Assembly (NCBI GenBank): GCA_004369085.1
Contig: ML210212.1
Location: 76,437-140,436 of the forward strand
DNA: 64,000 bases
Reading direction: 5' to 3'
Source of the DNA: Coprinopsis marcescibilis
Lineage: Eukaryota; Basidiomycota; Agaricomycetes; Agaricales; Psathyrellaceae
The translations under genes and the position numbers were made by a program. The notes under the pieces are model-generated. The model was not told the origin of the DNA, did no database searches, and saw nothing but the letters and a program-made list of their open reading frames with translations. The stretch's first letter is position 1. Each line of letters starts with the position of its first letter. Below are positions 22,048 to 33,723 of the stretch, piece after piece.

Positions 22048-24468
22048 TCAGATATCAACACCTTCAACTCCAATTAGAAGTTCTGCGGTCTCAAGGTGTC
22101 CGTTAACGGCGGCTAGTGTTAGGGCTGTGCGACCTTTTGCCGATCTGGAGTTTAAATCGAGGTTGGAAGGAGGTGCGTAGTTGGTTGGCGAAGGATCTGA
22201 GCCCAGCCACCGTGCAAGTAGACTATGAAAGTTACATGCAGCGGCAACCTGAATAGAGTTGAGGAAGTCAAATTCATGGGAAATAGGATGAACCCAGGGA
22301 AATCGTTGGCACTCCAAGATGAATTTCTCGACAAAGGCTGGAAGCGACGAGGATTGTGCATGAGTTGCCCAGTTGCAAAGGGCATATTTGAGAAAGGGAT
22401 GGTTTTTGAAGACATCATCACGATAACTGGCAATGTTGCCATCGTAGTTCTCAAACCCGCAACGTCGAAGATGAGCGACACACATGCAAGCCAACATGGC
22501 CTGTGTGTAAGCCCCGCCTTGGAAAGGTAGGTGACGAGAAACTCGCGCACAGTGAAATCTGGACGTGAAGTCTATAAGCTATGATTCAGGCACACAAAGT
22601 GAGGGCACGTACGGACGAGGCGAACGAGGTTTGTCTGAGGCTCAAAGGTGATCAATCCACAGCATACGGAAAGTAGCGTGTTGGAGTTGACCAGAAGCTC
22701 AGAGTCGTATGTGAATGTTTTCGTCTCGACTGCGAGGGCGTGTCGGAGCATTTCCATGGAGAGCGACTCTCGAGCGTACACGAGCCAGGCCAGTGCTCCA
22801 AGAGCCAAATCGGCTCCTTCTTGTGTTTTAATACGGTCCATAGTGGCCTGGTACATGTCGTTAACGCCCACGGGAAGAGCATCCAATGCCGCGCGCAGGG
22901 CCTTGATGTGCAAGGAGCCACCAAGCATGTTGAGCTGGAGCGATGCTACTAGGAACCTAAAGCATACGCGTAAGCTGGTGATGGACTGAGATCAAGGCTG
23001 AAGTCACTCACATCCCAGACGACTTCTCAACTACAGTCCTGAGAACCACCTCCTTCATACCCTCCTCCTTTAGTAAGTCCCGTAGCGTCGCCATACGGCG
23101 AAGCTTCTCCTCAATCAGTTGCTTGATGTCAGCGTCGTTTATCTTGATATCAATCAATGTCGCTTCCGGCACGAGCTCTTTGAGCAGAGGTAGGGGGCGT
23201 GACATGATGAGGAAGTTGACTGGCAGTTCCGACACAGTATCCAAGATGTCTACCTGTGTATCGGCCAAGGCTTCATCGAGGCCGTCCAGAGCACAAAACT
23301 TCTCATCGAATAGATCCGAGTTGAAGATGGCTGTAAGGACCTCCAACACCTCAGCCTGGGGCATCCGAGTGCCATGGAGGAGGTGATCCTCGTACTTGCG
23401 CTTTACAAACTGGAGGGCGCAGGGGTGATCTTGGACAACCTGGCGAAGAAGACCACTGAGAACCTCTTCACCCGTAAACGGTTCAGTGTATCGAGAAAAT
23501 GCAAAGGCAACACAGATTCGCTTGTTGGTCTTGGCCCTCTGCGTAAGGTGGTCGATTATAATGGATCTTCATTCTGTGGTCAGAAGGATCCTCAATGATA
23601 CAGGGAGGACTTACGACAGTATCGTCTTTCCAGCACCCGCTAAGAGCAGAGGAGAGTCAGAATAGCGCTCGTGGTATCTGCGTGTCCCACTTACGCATTC
23701 CAACCCCCCATAGGATGTGAATCGCGCCCTTCAGCCACTTGCTAATAACCGGGTCTTCAAAGGCCCACTTTCCCGTCCCCGCAGCCCGCTTTCTATAGTT
23801 GTCGGCCTGGATGGCGTGATAGTTGATGTCGCTAATCCATGCGAGAATCTTCTTGACTAAGTCTGAGTCTAGTTCCCAATCTACGTCAGGAACTCGAACA
23901 CGCCAGGCAAAACATCTATACGCGTACCCTTCTCGGAGTTATCAGGCTGAATGGCAGCGTTGTTATTGACTATGCTGGTAATCGCAGTGAACCCCTGGAA
24001 GGATACTCCTTGTGCCTTACTAAGTATGTCTCCCCCCGTTGAGGCTCCCACTTGAGAGAAGGGGTCAATATGGTCACAAAGTCGACGCTGAGTCTCTCAC
24101 CTAGGGGAGTAGAAACATAATTCCCTATTTCTACGGGTTCAAATACTTGTGGTGCCGTTGCTTGAGGCAGTCCAGTGCTTGGTGAGCCTTCAGAATCTGA
24201 TCAGTGCACATATTAGTGTTCGGTTTGAAACTGCGGACACCCTACCTTGATCGGTTTCGATAAAATCGGTTATGGGTGCGATTGGTTCGGTCTTCACCGA
24301 CGAGCCATCCTGTCGCTCTGGCCCAGCACGATCGTCGGCGGTGGCGTTGCGATCTCTTTTCACCTGATATCTTTCCCTCCTCCTCTGCAGCTATGACATT
24401 GTTCAGCCAATTGTCAAACGATCCATATAGTTACCATCACTTACCGCGTTCGACAATCCTGCGCCCAT
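22048..24468 (-). CDS. NACHT-ankyrin NLR-like NTPase, with one apparent frameshift
   Basis: Multi-exon minus-strand gene starting at ATG 24468 (MGAGLSNA, then a gtaagt donor). A disordered acidic leader (TEPIAPITDFIETDQ, EPVEIGNYVSTP) and a helical lead-in (ILAWISDINYHAIQADN) precede the NACHT core, whose Walker A GMPGAGKTIL is built across an intron near 23650. LSGLLRQVVQDHP, CALDGLDEAL (Walker B region) and NFLIMSRPLP follow at 23450-23190. Downstream are LVRLVHFTVREFLVTYL, typical of the segment after NACHT, and one recognisable ankyrin unit (GRTALTLAAVNGHLETAELL, about 22075-22135) before a stop at 22048. Near 22510 the frame changes by one base without a credible intron. The ankyrin array is unusually short. 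It is either a recently damaged gene or carries a sequencing error. Confidence 0.75.
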
Positions 24469-24659
24469 CGTACGGTGGTACAGAGAATATACCAGGTGTG
24501 GCCAGGTGGTGGGGGATGGTAAGCTGTGAGCTATTAGGGTGGCAATAATGAACTTCGAACGGTCAAGTCTTACACACGGAAGCAATTACTTCCTTCTAAC
24601 TTGCTTGTAGTTATGTCTCCCGCGCTATACGGGACTGAATAACCCACAGGTGACAGCAC

Positions 24660-25089
24660 ATTATATGGCCCTTGGCACACTGGCTCGGGGCCCAATCTGC
24701 CAAGTTGATGCTATGTATGCTGATAAGGATTCCAATGCACAAGGCGAGTCTGCTGATGAGGTTATTGGTAAACGAAACCAGGCTAATTGGCTGTGGCGGA
24801 GGCAGTGCTTAATAATAACAGCACATTGGAGACACGGCAGTAGCTGCGCTTACTTAATGAGAAGGGGTGTGCGGATGGTGTGCAAAACGATCATGAGAGC
24901 GAGACAAATTACTATAGTACAGATGTGTGCCACGTGTACGACATGTGGTGTATATTTCGAACGCCTGTTATCCCGTATATCAAGAATCTTGCGTTCATTT
25001 CACCCTTATCCGTTCGGTCCCCAAAACTACCTTTTGTGCCCGCCCTTCAATTCCACTGGACTTGAGCGAGAGCCCTCTTGTAATACGCG
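24660..25089 (+). promoter_or_regulatory. Conserved upstream block of TPR-CHAT gene 3
   Basis: 24690-24760 (gcccaatctgccaag, aaggcgagtctgctgatgagg) matches, inverted, 56560-56635 upstream of gene 4. 24860-25010 (gagaaggggtgtgc, gaacgcctg, cgtatatcaag) matches inverted 56340-56440 and 2575-2600. The block ends at the conserved start codon context. Promoter function inferred from position. Confidence 0.45.
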
Positions 25090-28000
25090 ATGAGGGCGAA
25101 AAGGTGGGGCTCTCTATCTTCTTTCAATGCCTGTTCGCTGACGGCGAACCATCCAAGTAGCCCACCTTCAAGCGGATTGTATTTAACAGGTATGTGAGAT
25201 TCCGGTCTAGATTAATCTGTGACTCCCACCCACCGCATCGATGCATTAGGTGTGGCTGTTGAGTATACAGACACTCCTGGTAACCATTCATCTCTGGAAA
25301 TCATCGAACTCGTCATCTTTGGCCTCGGCGGAGAATGTGGTAGGCAATATACTGTTTCTAGAGTTACTCCGACAAAGTGGACAATCTCGAGATCAATCGA
25401 ACTGTGAGTAACACAATTCACGCCGTTAAATCCACGAAAGAACTTACCTTCGTTTTTCGAAGCCCGATAAGTACTGAGGCCCTCACAATCGTCGTGAGAT
25501 GCAAGCAAGGGGACGACATAGGCTTTGCGCATTTGGATTTGTCCAGTTTACGAGCGGTAGGACTACCCGCTCAGTCGAGATGCGGTGAGGTTCAAACTAT
25601 TTGAACGGGAAACCGTTGACATATTTAAGGATGCAATAGGTCAGGTCCAGAGAATGGAGACCGGGGACGACCAGTTGCAGTTAAATTTATCGTGGAGTGT
25701 AGGTAGAATAACCGAGGAGCCTGTTGACGAGACAGATAAAGGTAAACAACCTTAGATAACTTGAGTAACCGGAAGGCTGACAGTCGCTTTACAGAGACCG
25801 CCCACTTGACGAGCGCCGACGAACTGCTGAAAATGAGGGAGGAAATCACACGGCTGAAGAGGGCTGCTAAATGCCCTTCTCCTTGCCGTGCATACTTCCC
25901 TACCCTGCTCACCAATATCGGAGGGATGATCTTACGTCGCTTCGAGCGAGCTGGTGGGCAGTCTGATGTAGACGACGCCATCGCGGTACTACGGCATGCT
26001 GTGTTGCGCACTCCCCATGGTCACTCAGATCTTCCTGGACGGCTCAGTAACCTCGGCAACTCGTTCCGATATTGCTTCGAACGAACAGGCGCGATATCTG
26101 ATATTGAGGAGGCAATCGCATTACATGAGAGAGCTGTCGAGCTCACTAGCCCTGGCCACGCAGATCTTCCTGGACGGCTCGGCAACCTCGGCACCTCGTT
26201 CCGNNNNNNNNNNNNNNNNNNNNNNNNNNNNNNNNNNNNNNNNNNNNNNNNNNNNNNNNNNNNNNNNNNNNNNNNNNNNNNNNNNNNNNNNNNNNNNNNN
26301 NNNNNNNNNNNNNNNNNNNNNNNNNNNNNNNNNNNNNNNNNNNNNNNNNNNNNNNNNNNNNNNNNNNNNNNNNNNNNNNNNNNNNNNNNNNNNNNNNNNN
26401 NNNNNNNNNNNNNNNNNNNNNNNNNNNNNNNNNNNNNNNNNNNNNNNNNNNNNNNNNNNNNNNNNNNNNNNNNNNNNNNNNNNNNNNNNNNNNNNNNNNN
26501 NNNNNNNNNNNNNNNNNNNNNNNNNNNNNNNNNNNNNNNNNNNNNNNNNNNNNNNNNNNNNNNNNNNNNNNNNNNNNNNNNNNNNNNNNNNNNNNNNNNN
26601 NNNGCAGATCTTCCTGGACAGCTCGGCAACCTCGGCAACTCGTTCCGATGTTGCTTCGAACGAACAGGCGAGATGTCTGATATTGCAGAGGCAATCGTAT
26701 TACATAAGAGAGCTGTCGAACTCACTCCCCCAGGTCATGCAGACCTTCCCGGATACCTCGGCAATCTTGGCAAATCGCTCGAAACTCGCTTTCACAAGAC
26801 ACTGGATTGTGATGACCTGAGGGCGTCCATTGCACAATACAAGGTCGCCGCAACCGTCACCTCTGGCTCACCATCATTCAAGTTTAGCGCCGCCAAGCAG
26901 TGGGCCACACTGCTCCATCGTTATTTCCCCGCCTCTCCCGAAACACTCCTTGCATTTGAGACTGCTGTCAGGCTCATCTCCGTCATAGCTGGCCTTGAAC
27001 AGACCGTGCAACCCCGACATTCACAACTCCAGAGTATCTCCAGTTTCACTCTCCAGGCTGCCGCAGCTGCATGTGCTCTTGGTCGACCAGATAAAGCCAT
27101 AGAATGGCTTGAGCAGGGCCGTTGTCTCGTCTGGACCCAGCTCAACCACCTACGCACTCCGTTGGATGACCTGCGTGTACCCCATCCAGACCTCGCCCAT
27201 CGTGTATTGGAGATCTCGAAGGCAATGGAAAGCGCCGGTTCTCGTGCGGGTCGATCAAGCATGGGCGCCAAAGCGTTGATGTCGGAGAAGGTTGGAGCAG
27301 AAGAAGAGGCTCTCTCTCATATCTATTCAGCAAAGGAATGGAATAGCGTCCTCTACACCATTCGATCTGTCCCTGGTTTCGAGAACTTCCTCTTGCCTCC
27401 ATCATACTCGACGTTGCTTCAAAACCTCCCAGAATCAGGCTGGGTCATCATCATAAATGCTCACAAGGACCGCAGTGACGCCCTTGCACTGGGAGCTGGA
27501 CTCGACAAGCCCATTCATATGGAGCTACCCGGCTTTTCCTCCGAAATGGCGGAGAAACTACGCGAGAATCTGACAAAGCATCTTGTTGATTCCAAAGTCC
27601 GGATGCGAGAAGTCGAAGCGGACGAGGAAAATGGACGAGGCTGCAAACCAGTGGGATTGAGCAAAGGGACTGTTCTTCGCGATGTACTCGCGTATCTGTG
27701 GAGGGAGGCGGTAAAGCCAATCTTTGATGCCCTAAAACTTTCGGTAAGTCACTATATCCAACAAATACCTTTGCGTAATCTTAAGCAGTGTCTGCAGCGA
27801 TCCCCATCAGTGCTACCGAGGATCTGGTGGTGTGTTACGGGTCCACTGGCGTTTCTTCCTCTCCACGCAGCCGGACTCTACGAGACACTGAATTCCCATA
27901 CCATCTTTGAATACGCCGTTTCATCATACACTCCAACCATCACTTCCCTCACCAATCGTGTTAGGAATATTCGCAGAGCACCCGAAGATGCTTCTGGATT

Positions 28001-28607
28001 ATTCATGGTGAGCCAGCCGAATACACCTGGCCTCTCTCGTATCCCAGACACCACAAAAGAAGTTCGCGCTATCCAAACGCAGCTTGATACCTGTGGAGTA
28101 CGCACTCTTATGCTCGAAGGCGATGCTGCGACGATCGAATTCGGTGTAATGAACATGGAGAGCTACAGCTGTGTCCATCTCGCATGTCACGCAATTCAAA
28201 ACAAGGTCGAACCCCTTCAAAGCGGCTTCTACTTTCATGACGGTCCCCTCAGCTTATCCACGATCATCAAGAAGGACTTGAAGTATGCCGACCTTGCATT
28301 CTTATCAGCCTGCCAGACAAGTGCTGGCGAGGAGAAGCCGTCAGAGGAGGCTGTCCATCTGGCGGGCGGGATGCTCGCAGCGGGATATCGTGGAGTTGTG
28401 GCGAAGATGTGGTCAATTCGGGGCCATCAGGCCCCGCAAGTCGCTGGGGACTTCTACGAGTACCTTTTGACTGAGGGTGGAAAGGGGATTGACGGATCGA
28501 GAGCGTCATATGCCCTGCACCACGCCATCCAGAAATTTAGGACACGATGCGACAATTCTGAGTCTTCACTGCTCGCTTGGGTTCCCTATGTTCACCTCGG
28601 TTTATGA
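25090..28607 (+). CDS. TPR-CHAT protease, copy 3, with N-terminal C2-like region (assembly gap inside)
   Basis: ATG 25090 aligns with the gene 2 start. Exons 25090-25189, 25250-25403 and 25463 onward encode a beta-rich, C2-like region (TPTKWTISRSIEL, ALTIVVRCKQGDDIGFAHLDL, then RFKLFERETVDIFKD and QLQLNLSWSV). A further junction, 25741/25795, joins it to ETAHLTSADELLKM. Between about 25556 and 25588 the frame changes by one base without a usable intron, so the N-terminal region may be damaged; ATG 25833 is a fallback start. TPR-like 45-residue units follow, interrupted by 400 Ns (26204-26603). Then come the linker, a 54-nt intron (27744-27797) and a CHAT domain with LACHA and SACQT, ending at 28607 in VPYVHLGL as in gene 1. 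The C2-like region would suit membrane or partner binding (inference). Confidence 0.78.
26204..26603. other. Assembly gap of 400 N in the TPR array
   Basis: Exactly 400 undetermined bases inside the 135-nt tandem repeat of TPR-CHAT gene 3. The flanks stay in one frame across it. Comparison with the preceding unit shows the real missing length should be 91 plus a multiple of 135, so 400 is a placeholder. Confidence 0.95.
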
Positions 28608-29600
28608 TTTATGTTTCTCATATAGTGTATTCCACACCTAAGTTCGCATTCCTGTATAGTATCATATTTATGTATGTTTCATTTGTTCCATTATGCTTCC
28701 AGTTCCTGTTTGCTCTTACTATATATGACCATTGCCAGAAAACCCTATGTAATCGATGAGAAGTACAGCAGGACAATGACCAGAACGAATGGCATTTTCG
28801 CGATCCCAAACCAGTTCTATCTTCCAGCGTTGAGGTGGCGCCTTTGAGTTTGTTCTCGTAGGATACAAGGGCTATCCAACCATCCCCAATGGTCTGGGCG
28901 ATGGTGATATCTAGGACGTTGGTTTAGACGGAGACTTGGCTGTGAAAGGTAGTGAGTCAGATAGCTGCTGCGAGACTAGTGAAATCAGATGGAACCCTAC
29001 CTCGACTTGTTCTGTTTCAAGTAGTGGTCCAACACCAACCAGGCGTGCATAGAGATTCCGGTGTGACAGCAATATCATTAAGCTTCAACGAAATCGTACT
29101 GGTCCACAACAGCCTTGCAAGTTGAGCTACATTCCCGTCGATTCTTCCATGCTAAATTGTAAGGTAAAATAAAACCGTGAGTGAAGGAGTGAAGTAGGTA
29201 TTGCGATTGATCGGTTTGGGTGTATTGCTTGGCAGGATCTAACCATAGAAAATCGGGGCTGGATACATCCGCGACCCAAATTTTGATACCACCGCTAAGA
29301 TGGGAGGGTAAGGTTAATGGGTGTTTGAGCGACAGGAGCAGTTGCGACCTGAAATGCCGGTATTACTGCAGACCCAGTAGCGGTTGCTACAACATTCTCT
29401 CCAATAGACCTCATTGCTCTCTCCCAACCCCTTCCATGAGGCATATTCGCGCTCCAGTAGTCATGTCCGAGTCCAAAATTACTCGAATCATCCTCTTCAT
29501 GACCGTGGCACTTCTATGATAATGTGCCGGAGCTTTATGACGTCGGAGAGACATTTAGGCCTCGATGTCTTGAGAAGGCCCGTCGTTCTGAGGCAAACCA
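28608..29600. other. Intergenic region after TPR-CHAT gene 3
   Basis: The first 110 bases match the 3' flank of gene 2. The rest has only short frames without recognisable motifs on either strand. Confidence 0.4.
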
Positions 29601-29609
29601 CGTTGAAGC

Positions 29610-30160
29610 GACTGCGAGACCAAATGAGGTGAATAGCAAGTACTGACGACGGTAGTCACAGTCAAAGCTATCGCGGCATAGACAAGCAAAGACTGAATGC
29701 AAATGCGGTCAGCATCGAAAGGCAATATAGGCGATATTGTCGATGAAACTGAATGAATGGACAGATAGAGAAAAAGTCAAAGTTGCGGTAAATATTCCAC
29801 GTTTCGTGTATTGAAACGTCGGACCAATCCCACCCAGAGAGCACATCCCGATTCCCGAACTGATAGAGGTGAAAAAAGCGATGAGCCATTGGAGAGGATC
29901 AGGCAATTGGTGCCACTGCCAGCAAATATCGTCTGGAGTAGAGGTGCCGTGTGAATATTCGGTGATTGCATGAAGCATTAAACAGTGAGCGGTCCGAAAT
30001 CCGACCAACACGGAATGGTCTGTTTGAAAGGTCTTTCTTGACTCAGTTGCCTCAGAAATGTCGTGAACGTTTCAGTAATGCGAAAAACTAGCAAAACACG
30101 TACACGTCCATAATACTGTGTTAATATTGTGTTGCATCTTGTGTACATTTTCATACCCAA
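29610..30160 (-). pseudogene. Copy D of the membrane-protein-like family
   Basis: Minus-strand frames with several hydrophobic segments: TAHCLMLHAITEYS (about 29960-30000), LPDPLQWLIAFFTSISSGIG (about 29850-29910) and SLLVYAAIALTVTTVV (about 29645-29690). 29610-29715 matches 10730-10815. The arrangement, with short loops between hydrophobic helices, resembles fungal multi-spanning proteins of the DUF6534 type, but that assignment is tentative. Frame changes and no clear start or stop make this a relic. Confidence 0.4.
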
Positions 30161-30738
30161 TCGTCAGATTGTTATCACTAATTCCGCTCTTAAGGGCAGG
30201 TCAATTCGCGCCAACCGATCAAACGCGTGTCGCGCTTCAAGGTTGCTTCAAGGAGCTGGCTTGTTGATCAGACCTATCCCATCTGAAAATATTCGGAGGT
30301 GGAAGGACAATGTCTGTAGTATTGCTCTCATGGAAATAGCTCGTAGGCAGCGAAGCCTGTTGGAATTTGGAAATTATGAAGAGACCAAAATATCCTCGAC
30401 ACTGACCTTGTAACATACCTGAAGAGCCCGATCAGATAGTAGCAGGATTTCTGCTGCCAAGCTGTTGCTGACTGCATAGGGGGCGATGATGAACTGTGTA
30501 AGAGATCTTAGTAAGTACATGATGTTGCTTGAAGGTTGAACTAACAACGTGCGTGGGGCTGTCCGAGATCCCCTACTTTCAAGCTCCGAGCACGAAGCTA
30601 ATTATTTTGGGCCGAATAAGAAGGTTCGTAACCGCAGTGCGAGTGGATGTTTCAGACTAGAAGCTACTAAGTTTCGAGGAAGAACACTATCACTCATCGC
30701 CAATGAGCACTGCCTCGAGGCAATGGACCTGAAACTGG

Positions 30739-30745
30739 TATAAAG
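30739..30745 (+). promoter_or_regulatory. TATA box of tiny secreted peptide gene
   Basis: tataaag lies 68 bases before the ATG at 30813, a normal core-promoter spacing in fungi. Confidence 0.45.
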
Positions 30746-30812
30746 GCAGAGCATTCAAATTCCTGAAAACCCACTAACGAGTCTCTCAGAATCCGTCCTT
30801 CTCTTACTCATA

Positions 30813-31089
30813 ATGTTCTTCTCCATTGCATCCCTTTATGTCGCATTTTCCGCCTGGGGTACGCACATACTTCCAAGCAACTCTAAATCTGCATTAACAA
30901 GCTTATCTCTCCATATATAGCACTGTTCAACAACGGCGCTCTCGCAGGACCCGTGCTTGACCCACGCGACCCCAGCCCCGCCGCGGTATGCCTTTTCTCC
31001 AATTCTGTATGAAAGCACTTAGTACTAAAGTTCATTATTGCAAGGCTACCGACATTGTTTGCATAAGAGCTGGATGTCCACGCGACTGA
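30813..31089 (+). CDS. Very small putative secreted peptide, 51 residues
   Basis: Three exons, 30813-30858, 30921-30985 and 31045-31089, separated by introns of 62 and 59 nt (gtacgc..atatag and gtatgc..gcaag), give 51 residues. The N-terminus is hydrophobic (MFFSIASLYVAFSAW) and followed by a small-residue site (GALAG), consistent with a signal peptide. The remaining peptide is Pro/Asp-rich (DPRDPSPAA) and ends with two cysteines (CIRAGCPRD). The C-terminus is not a CaaX box, so it is not a typical basidiomycete pheromone. The TATA box, clean splice sites and a frame kept through two introns support a real gene. No family recognised; it could be a secreted signalling or effector-like peptide. 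Confidence 0.5.
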
Positions 31090-33600
31090 ATCCTCCCGGA
31101 CAGAAACTCGACCCCAGCCAGCCCCCATAGTACCTGGAAGAGGTACCCTGGATTTCTGATAACTATAGGTCGAGACCCCGGTTATAGGTGTACCGAGTAA
31201 CTTACATTAAGGAACCCATGTTGCATAGGGCCTAATTGAGCGCACATTCCAGACACTACTTACACAGCATTGTGCAGATTCCAAAATGCAAACCATCCTA
31301 ATTATTCAGTCAGACAACCCCAGGATCTCGTAAGAGGATGGATGGGGTTCAGGGCTCTTAAAATTGACGTTGAACTCCCTATTATAGTAGATGAAAAGCC
31401 CGCATTTAATTAGTGTTGAGGGGTAGCATTCGGCCCAAGGGACTCATTACATATTATCCCGTCGTCATTCGCTTGGGAATGAACTTGCCATTTGTTATTG
31501 CCTTGTCCGGGAGTCGCACATGCGCAAGCTTGGTTTCTCAAAGAGGACGTTAAGATACTCCTTGATAGCTCGAGCTGACAGGAATCGGGCAGAGGATTGT
31601 GAAGTGTGCAGTAGATCATTTGTTAAGTTGTGGGCCACTGCGCGGGAAAGGTGAGTTCTTCGTGGAACATAGCACCCAAAGTCTTCAGGCGTTGAGACCA
31701 GCCTTATGCAACGGCCAGATGATTTAGCATTTCACTCCACAAATCTGGTGATAACAGTCCTTTCGGCCGCTAAATGCGGACTAATGAAGACTCATGATCA
31801 AGGTGCGAACGAATTAGCCACTCTTGAGTCTTGCCAACGGGACGTTGACGGCTTGGTGGTCCGTGCACGAAGTCCGGCAGTCGCCGGCATTATGGCTTAT
31901 GTCACAGACAATATTCCCACAGTTGAATGAAAATGCAACCGCATATAGGATTCTTCTCTGCCAGTACCGTTAGTGCCGTCTTTGGAACTTTCTTCGAATT
32001 GACGAGGTATATGCCGAGGCTGGCTCATCTCGCCAACTGCACTTACCTCGAAGAACTAGTTAATCGACATTTCTGCTCGTTAAGTCCGAATTCTTGGTTG
32101 CAAATGAGTCGCACGTGGATGCCAACCACATCAGCACGACCAGGAGGTCGAATGCGCCACCGTGTTCCTGGTGAGTTTGAGAACCTTCTATTGACCAATC
32201 TGACATCTATACGATGCAAATGTCCTCATGGACACCGTTGGAGCGACAAGTCCTGGAGTTGTTTGGTCCTGGAGTACCACAAGCTACATTCGACTCGTAT
32301 TCACTGTGAGTATCATTTATGTCACTGTATCGCTGCTAATTCAGTGGATTGAACGTAACAACGGGTCAGATGCCTGCATGCTTCGATCCGCAAATGGTTA
32401 CTTCACTTCTCGTGGTACTGTTGAAACCGTTCAAATCACACTCCGGACTCAAGTAAGCGCTTTATCTTGCAATGTGGAGCACTTTACAATTCCCCATAAA
32501 TATAGCTTAGATATTCCGCTGTCGACAAGAAAGTAAAATATCGAACAACTTCGCGACTCAGATGATTTCCTCCAGCTCAACCATTATCAAGCACTTTGGG
32601 CAAAGTGCATCGGGGATCGCAGTCTTGACTGAATTTGAAGAGGCCTATGTCGCCATTATGAGCCTTTTGAGGCCTCGCGGGTATATGGATACCGGCAAAC
32701 ATGATAGCTCCTGATAGCTCCTGATAGCTCCTTGCATGTGCCGATCCTCCCAATTCAGCCGTCCTCCTCGCGGAGAGCTCGGTAGAATTAGTCCCGTTCT
32801 TCGATCGCCACACACCCAAGTCACTTCGGCCGTATACTGAACAACGCTGCCAGCTGAAGTCGAAAACAACAGCGAGCTCCAATAAACATATGGACAAAAT
32901 CCCACGATTAACACCGCCCCGAGTTGTAGCTAACCTACTGTGGGTTGACTCTCTCATGGTACGTGATACTTCAAACAATTCAGGAAGCCAGATGGATGGG
33001 GGATCAATACACTTACGCATTTCTATCCTTCAGGACCCATCTTGGCTCATCTGACAAGCTGTCAGCTCAAATGGTATCTTATCTACACTGGAGATGACAA
33101 CGAATCTCACGCACATCGAGCGATTAGATAACCTTGACTTCCAGACGGTGAACAAGAGCGGAAGCGGTTCCCGTCATGCTGTTCTCACAATCGAAGCTCG
33201 TTCACTCATGCTGCAGATAATTGACGCGACACTTGGACTTCGACGGCGGCGTGGATCACTGTCTTCTTTCTGCACAACGATTCGAAGGCCTATCAGCTGA
33301 TAACACAAAGCCCGACCTGAGCAAAACCATCCATACACTCAGATAGGTCAGGTTGTCCAACCCCCAGTCCAACTCAACCCCGATAAGGACGCGATAGCTA
33401 ATTCCGTCTACAGATAATATTATTCGCCACTCTAAGAAGCTTCATGGCTCATTATTCCCCATGGCGCCGTGTGCGATGTTTGTATTTTCGGTCATCTGGA
33501 ACCACGCGAAACGCCGTTCTTGCGCTTCTCTCCCATATGGCCACTCATTATCTCTCGACGCGCCCACGCGACCAGTGGGTAATTGCGAGCTCTGCCAATC
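31090..33600. other. Region without an identified gene; possible coding relics
   Basis: About 31900-32540 (+) holds pieces that stay open and are separated by plausible short introns (gtgagtttga near 32175, gtgagtatca near 32306, gtaagcgctt near 32452), but I cannot name the product or decide the frame. 32702-32731 has three tandem copies of gatagctcct. The remainder, including 33094-33300, shows no motif. It may be a decayed gene. Confidence 0.3.
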
Positions 33601-33636
33601 CCTCTCGAAACCTACATGGACAAACTGCCTCTCAAC

Positions 33637-33645
33637 TATAAAAAG
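33637..33645 (+). promoter_or_regulatory. TATA box of the M43 metalloprotease gene
   Basis: tataaaaag lies 79 bases before the ATG at 33724. Confidence 0.55.
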
Positions 33646-33723
33646 GCTTCGCAGAACCGCAGTCCACCTCAACATCCTCCGCGTTGAAGCCTCTCCGAGT
33701 CCAGCGATATATCTCTATTCAAA

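Noticed and set aside
30813..31089. Reading the tiny peptide as a basidiomycete mating pheromone precursor
   Set aside because: The C-terminus is CPRD, not a CaaX farnesylation box, and there is a hydrophobic leader that pheromone precursors lack.
32330..32540. Naming a product for the open pieces at 31900-32540
   Set aside because: Two frames remain open through the same putative introns and neither shows a family motif, so any name would be invented.
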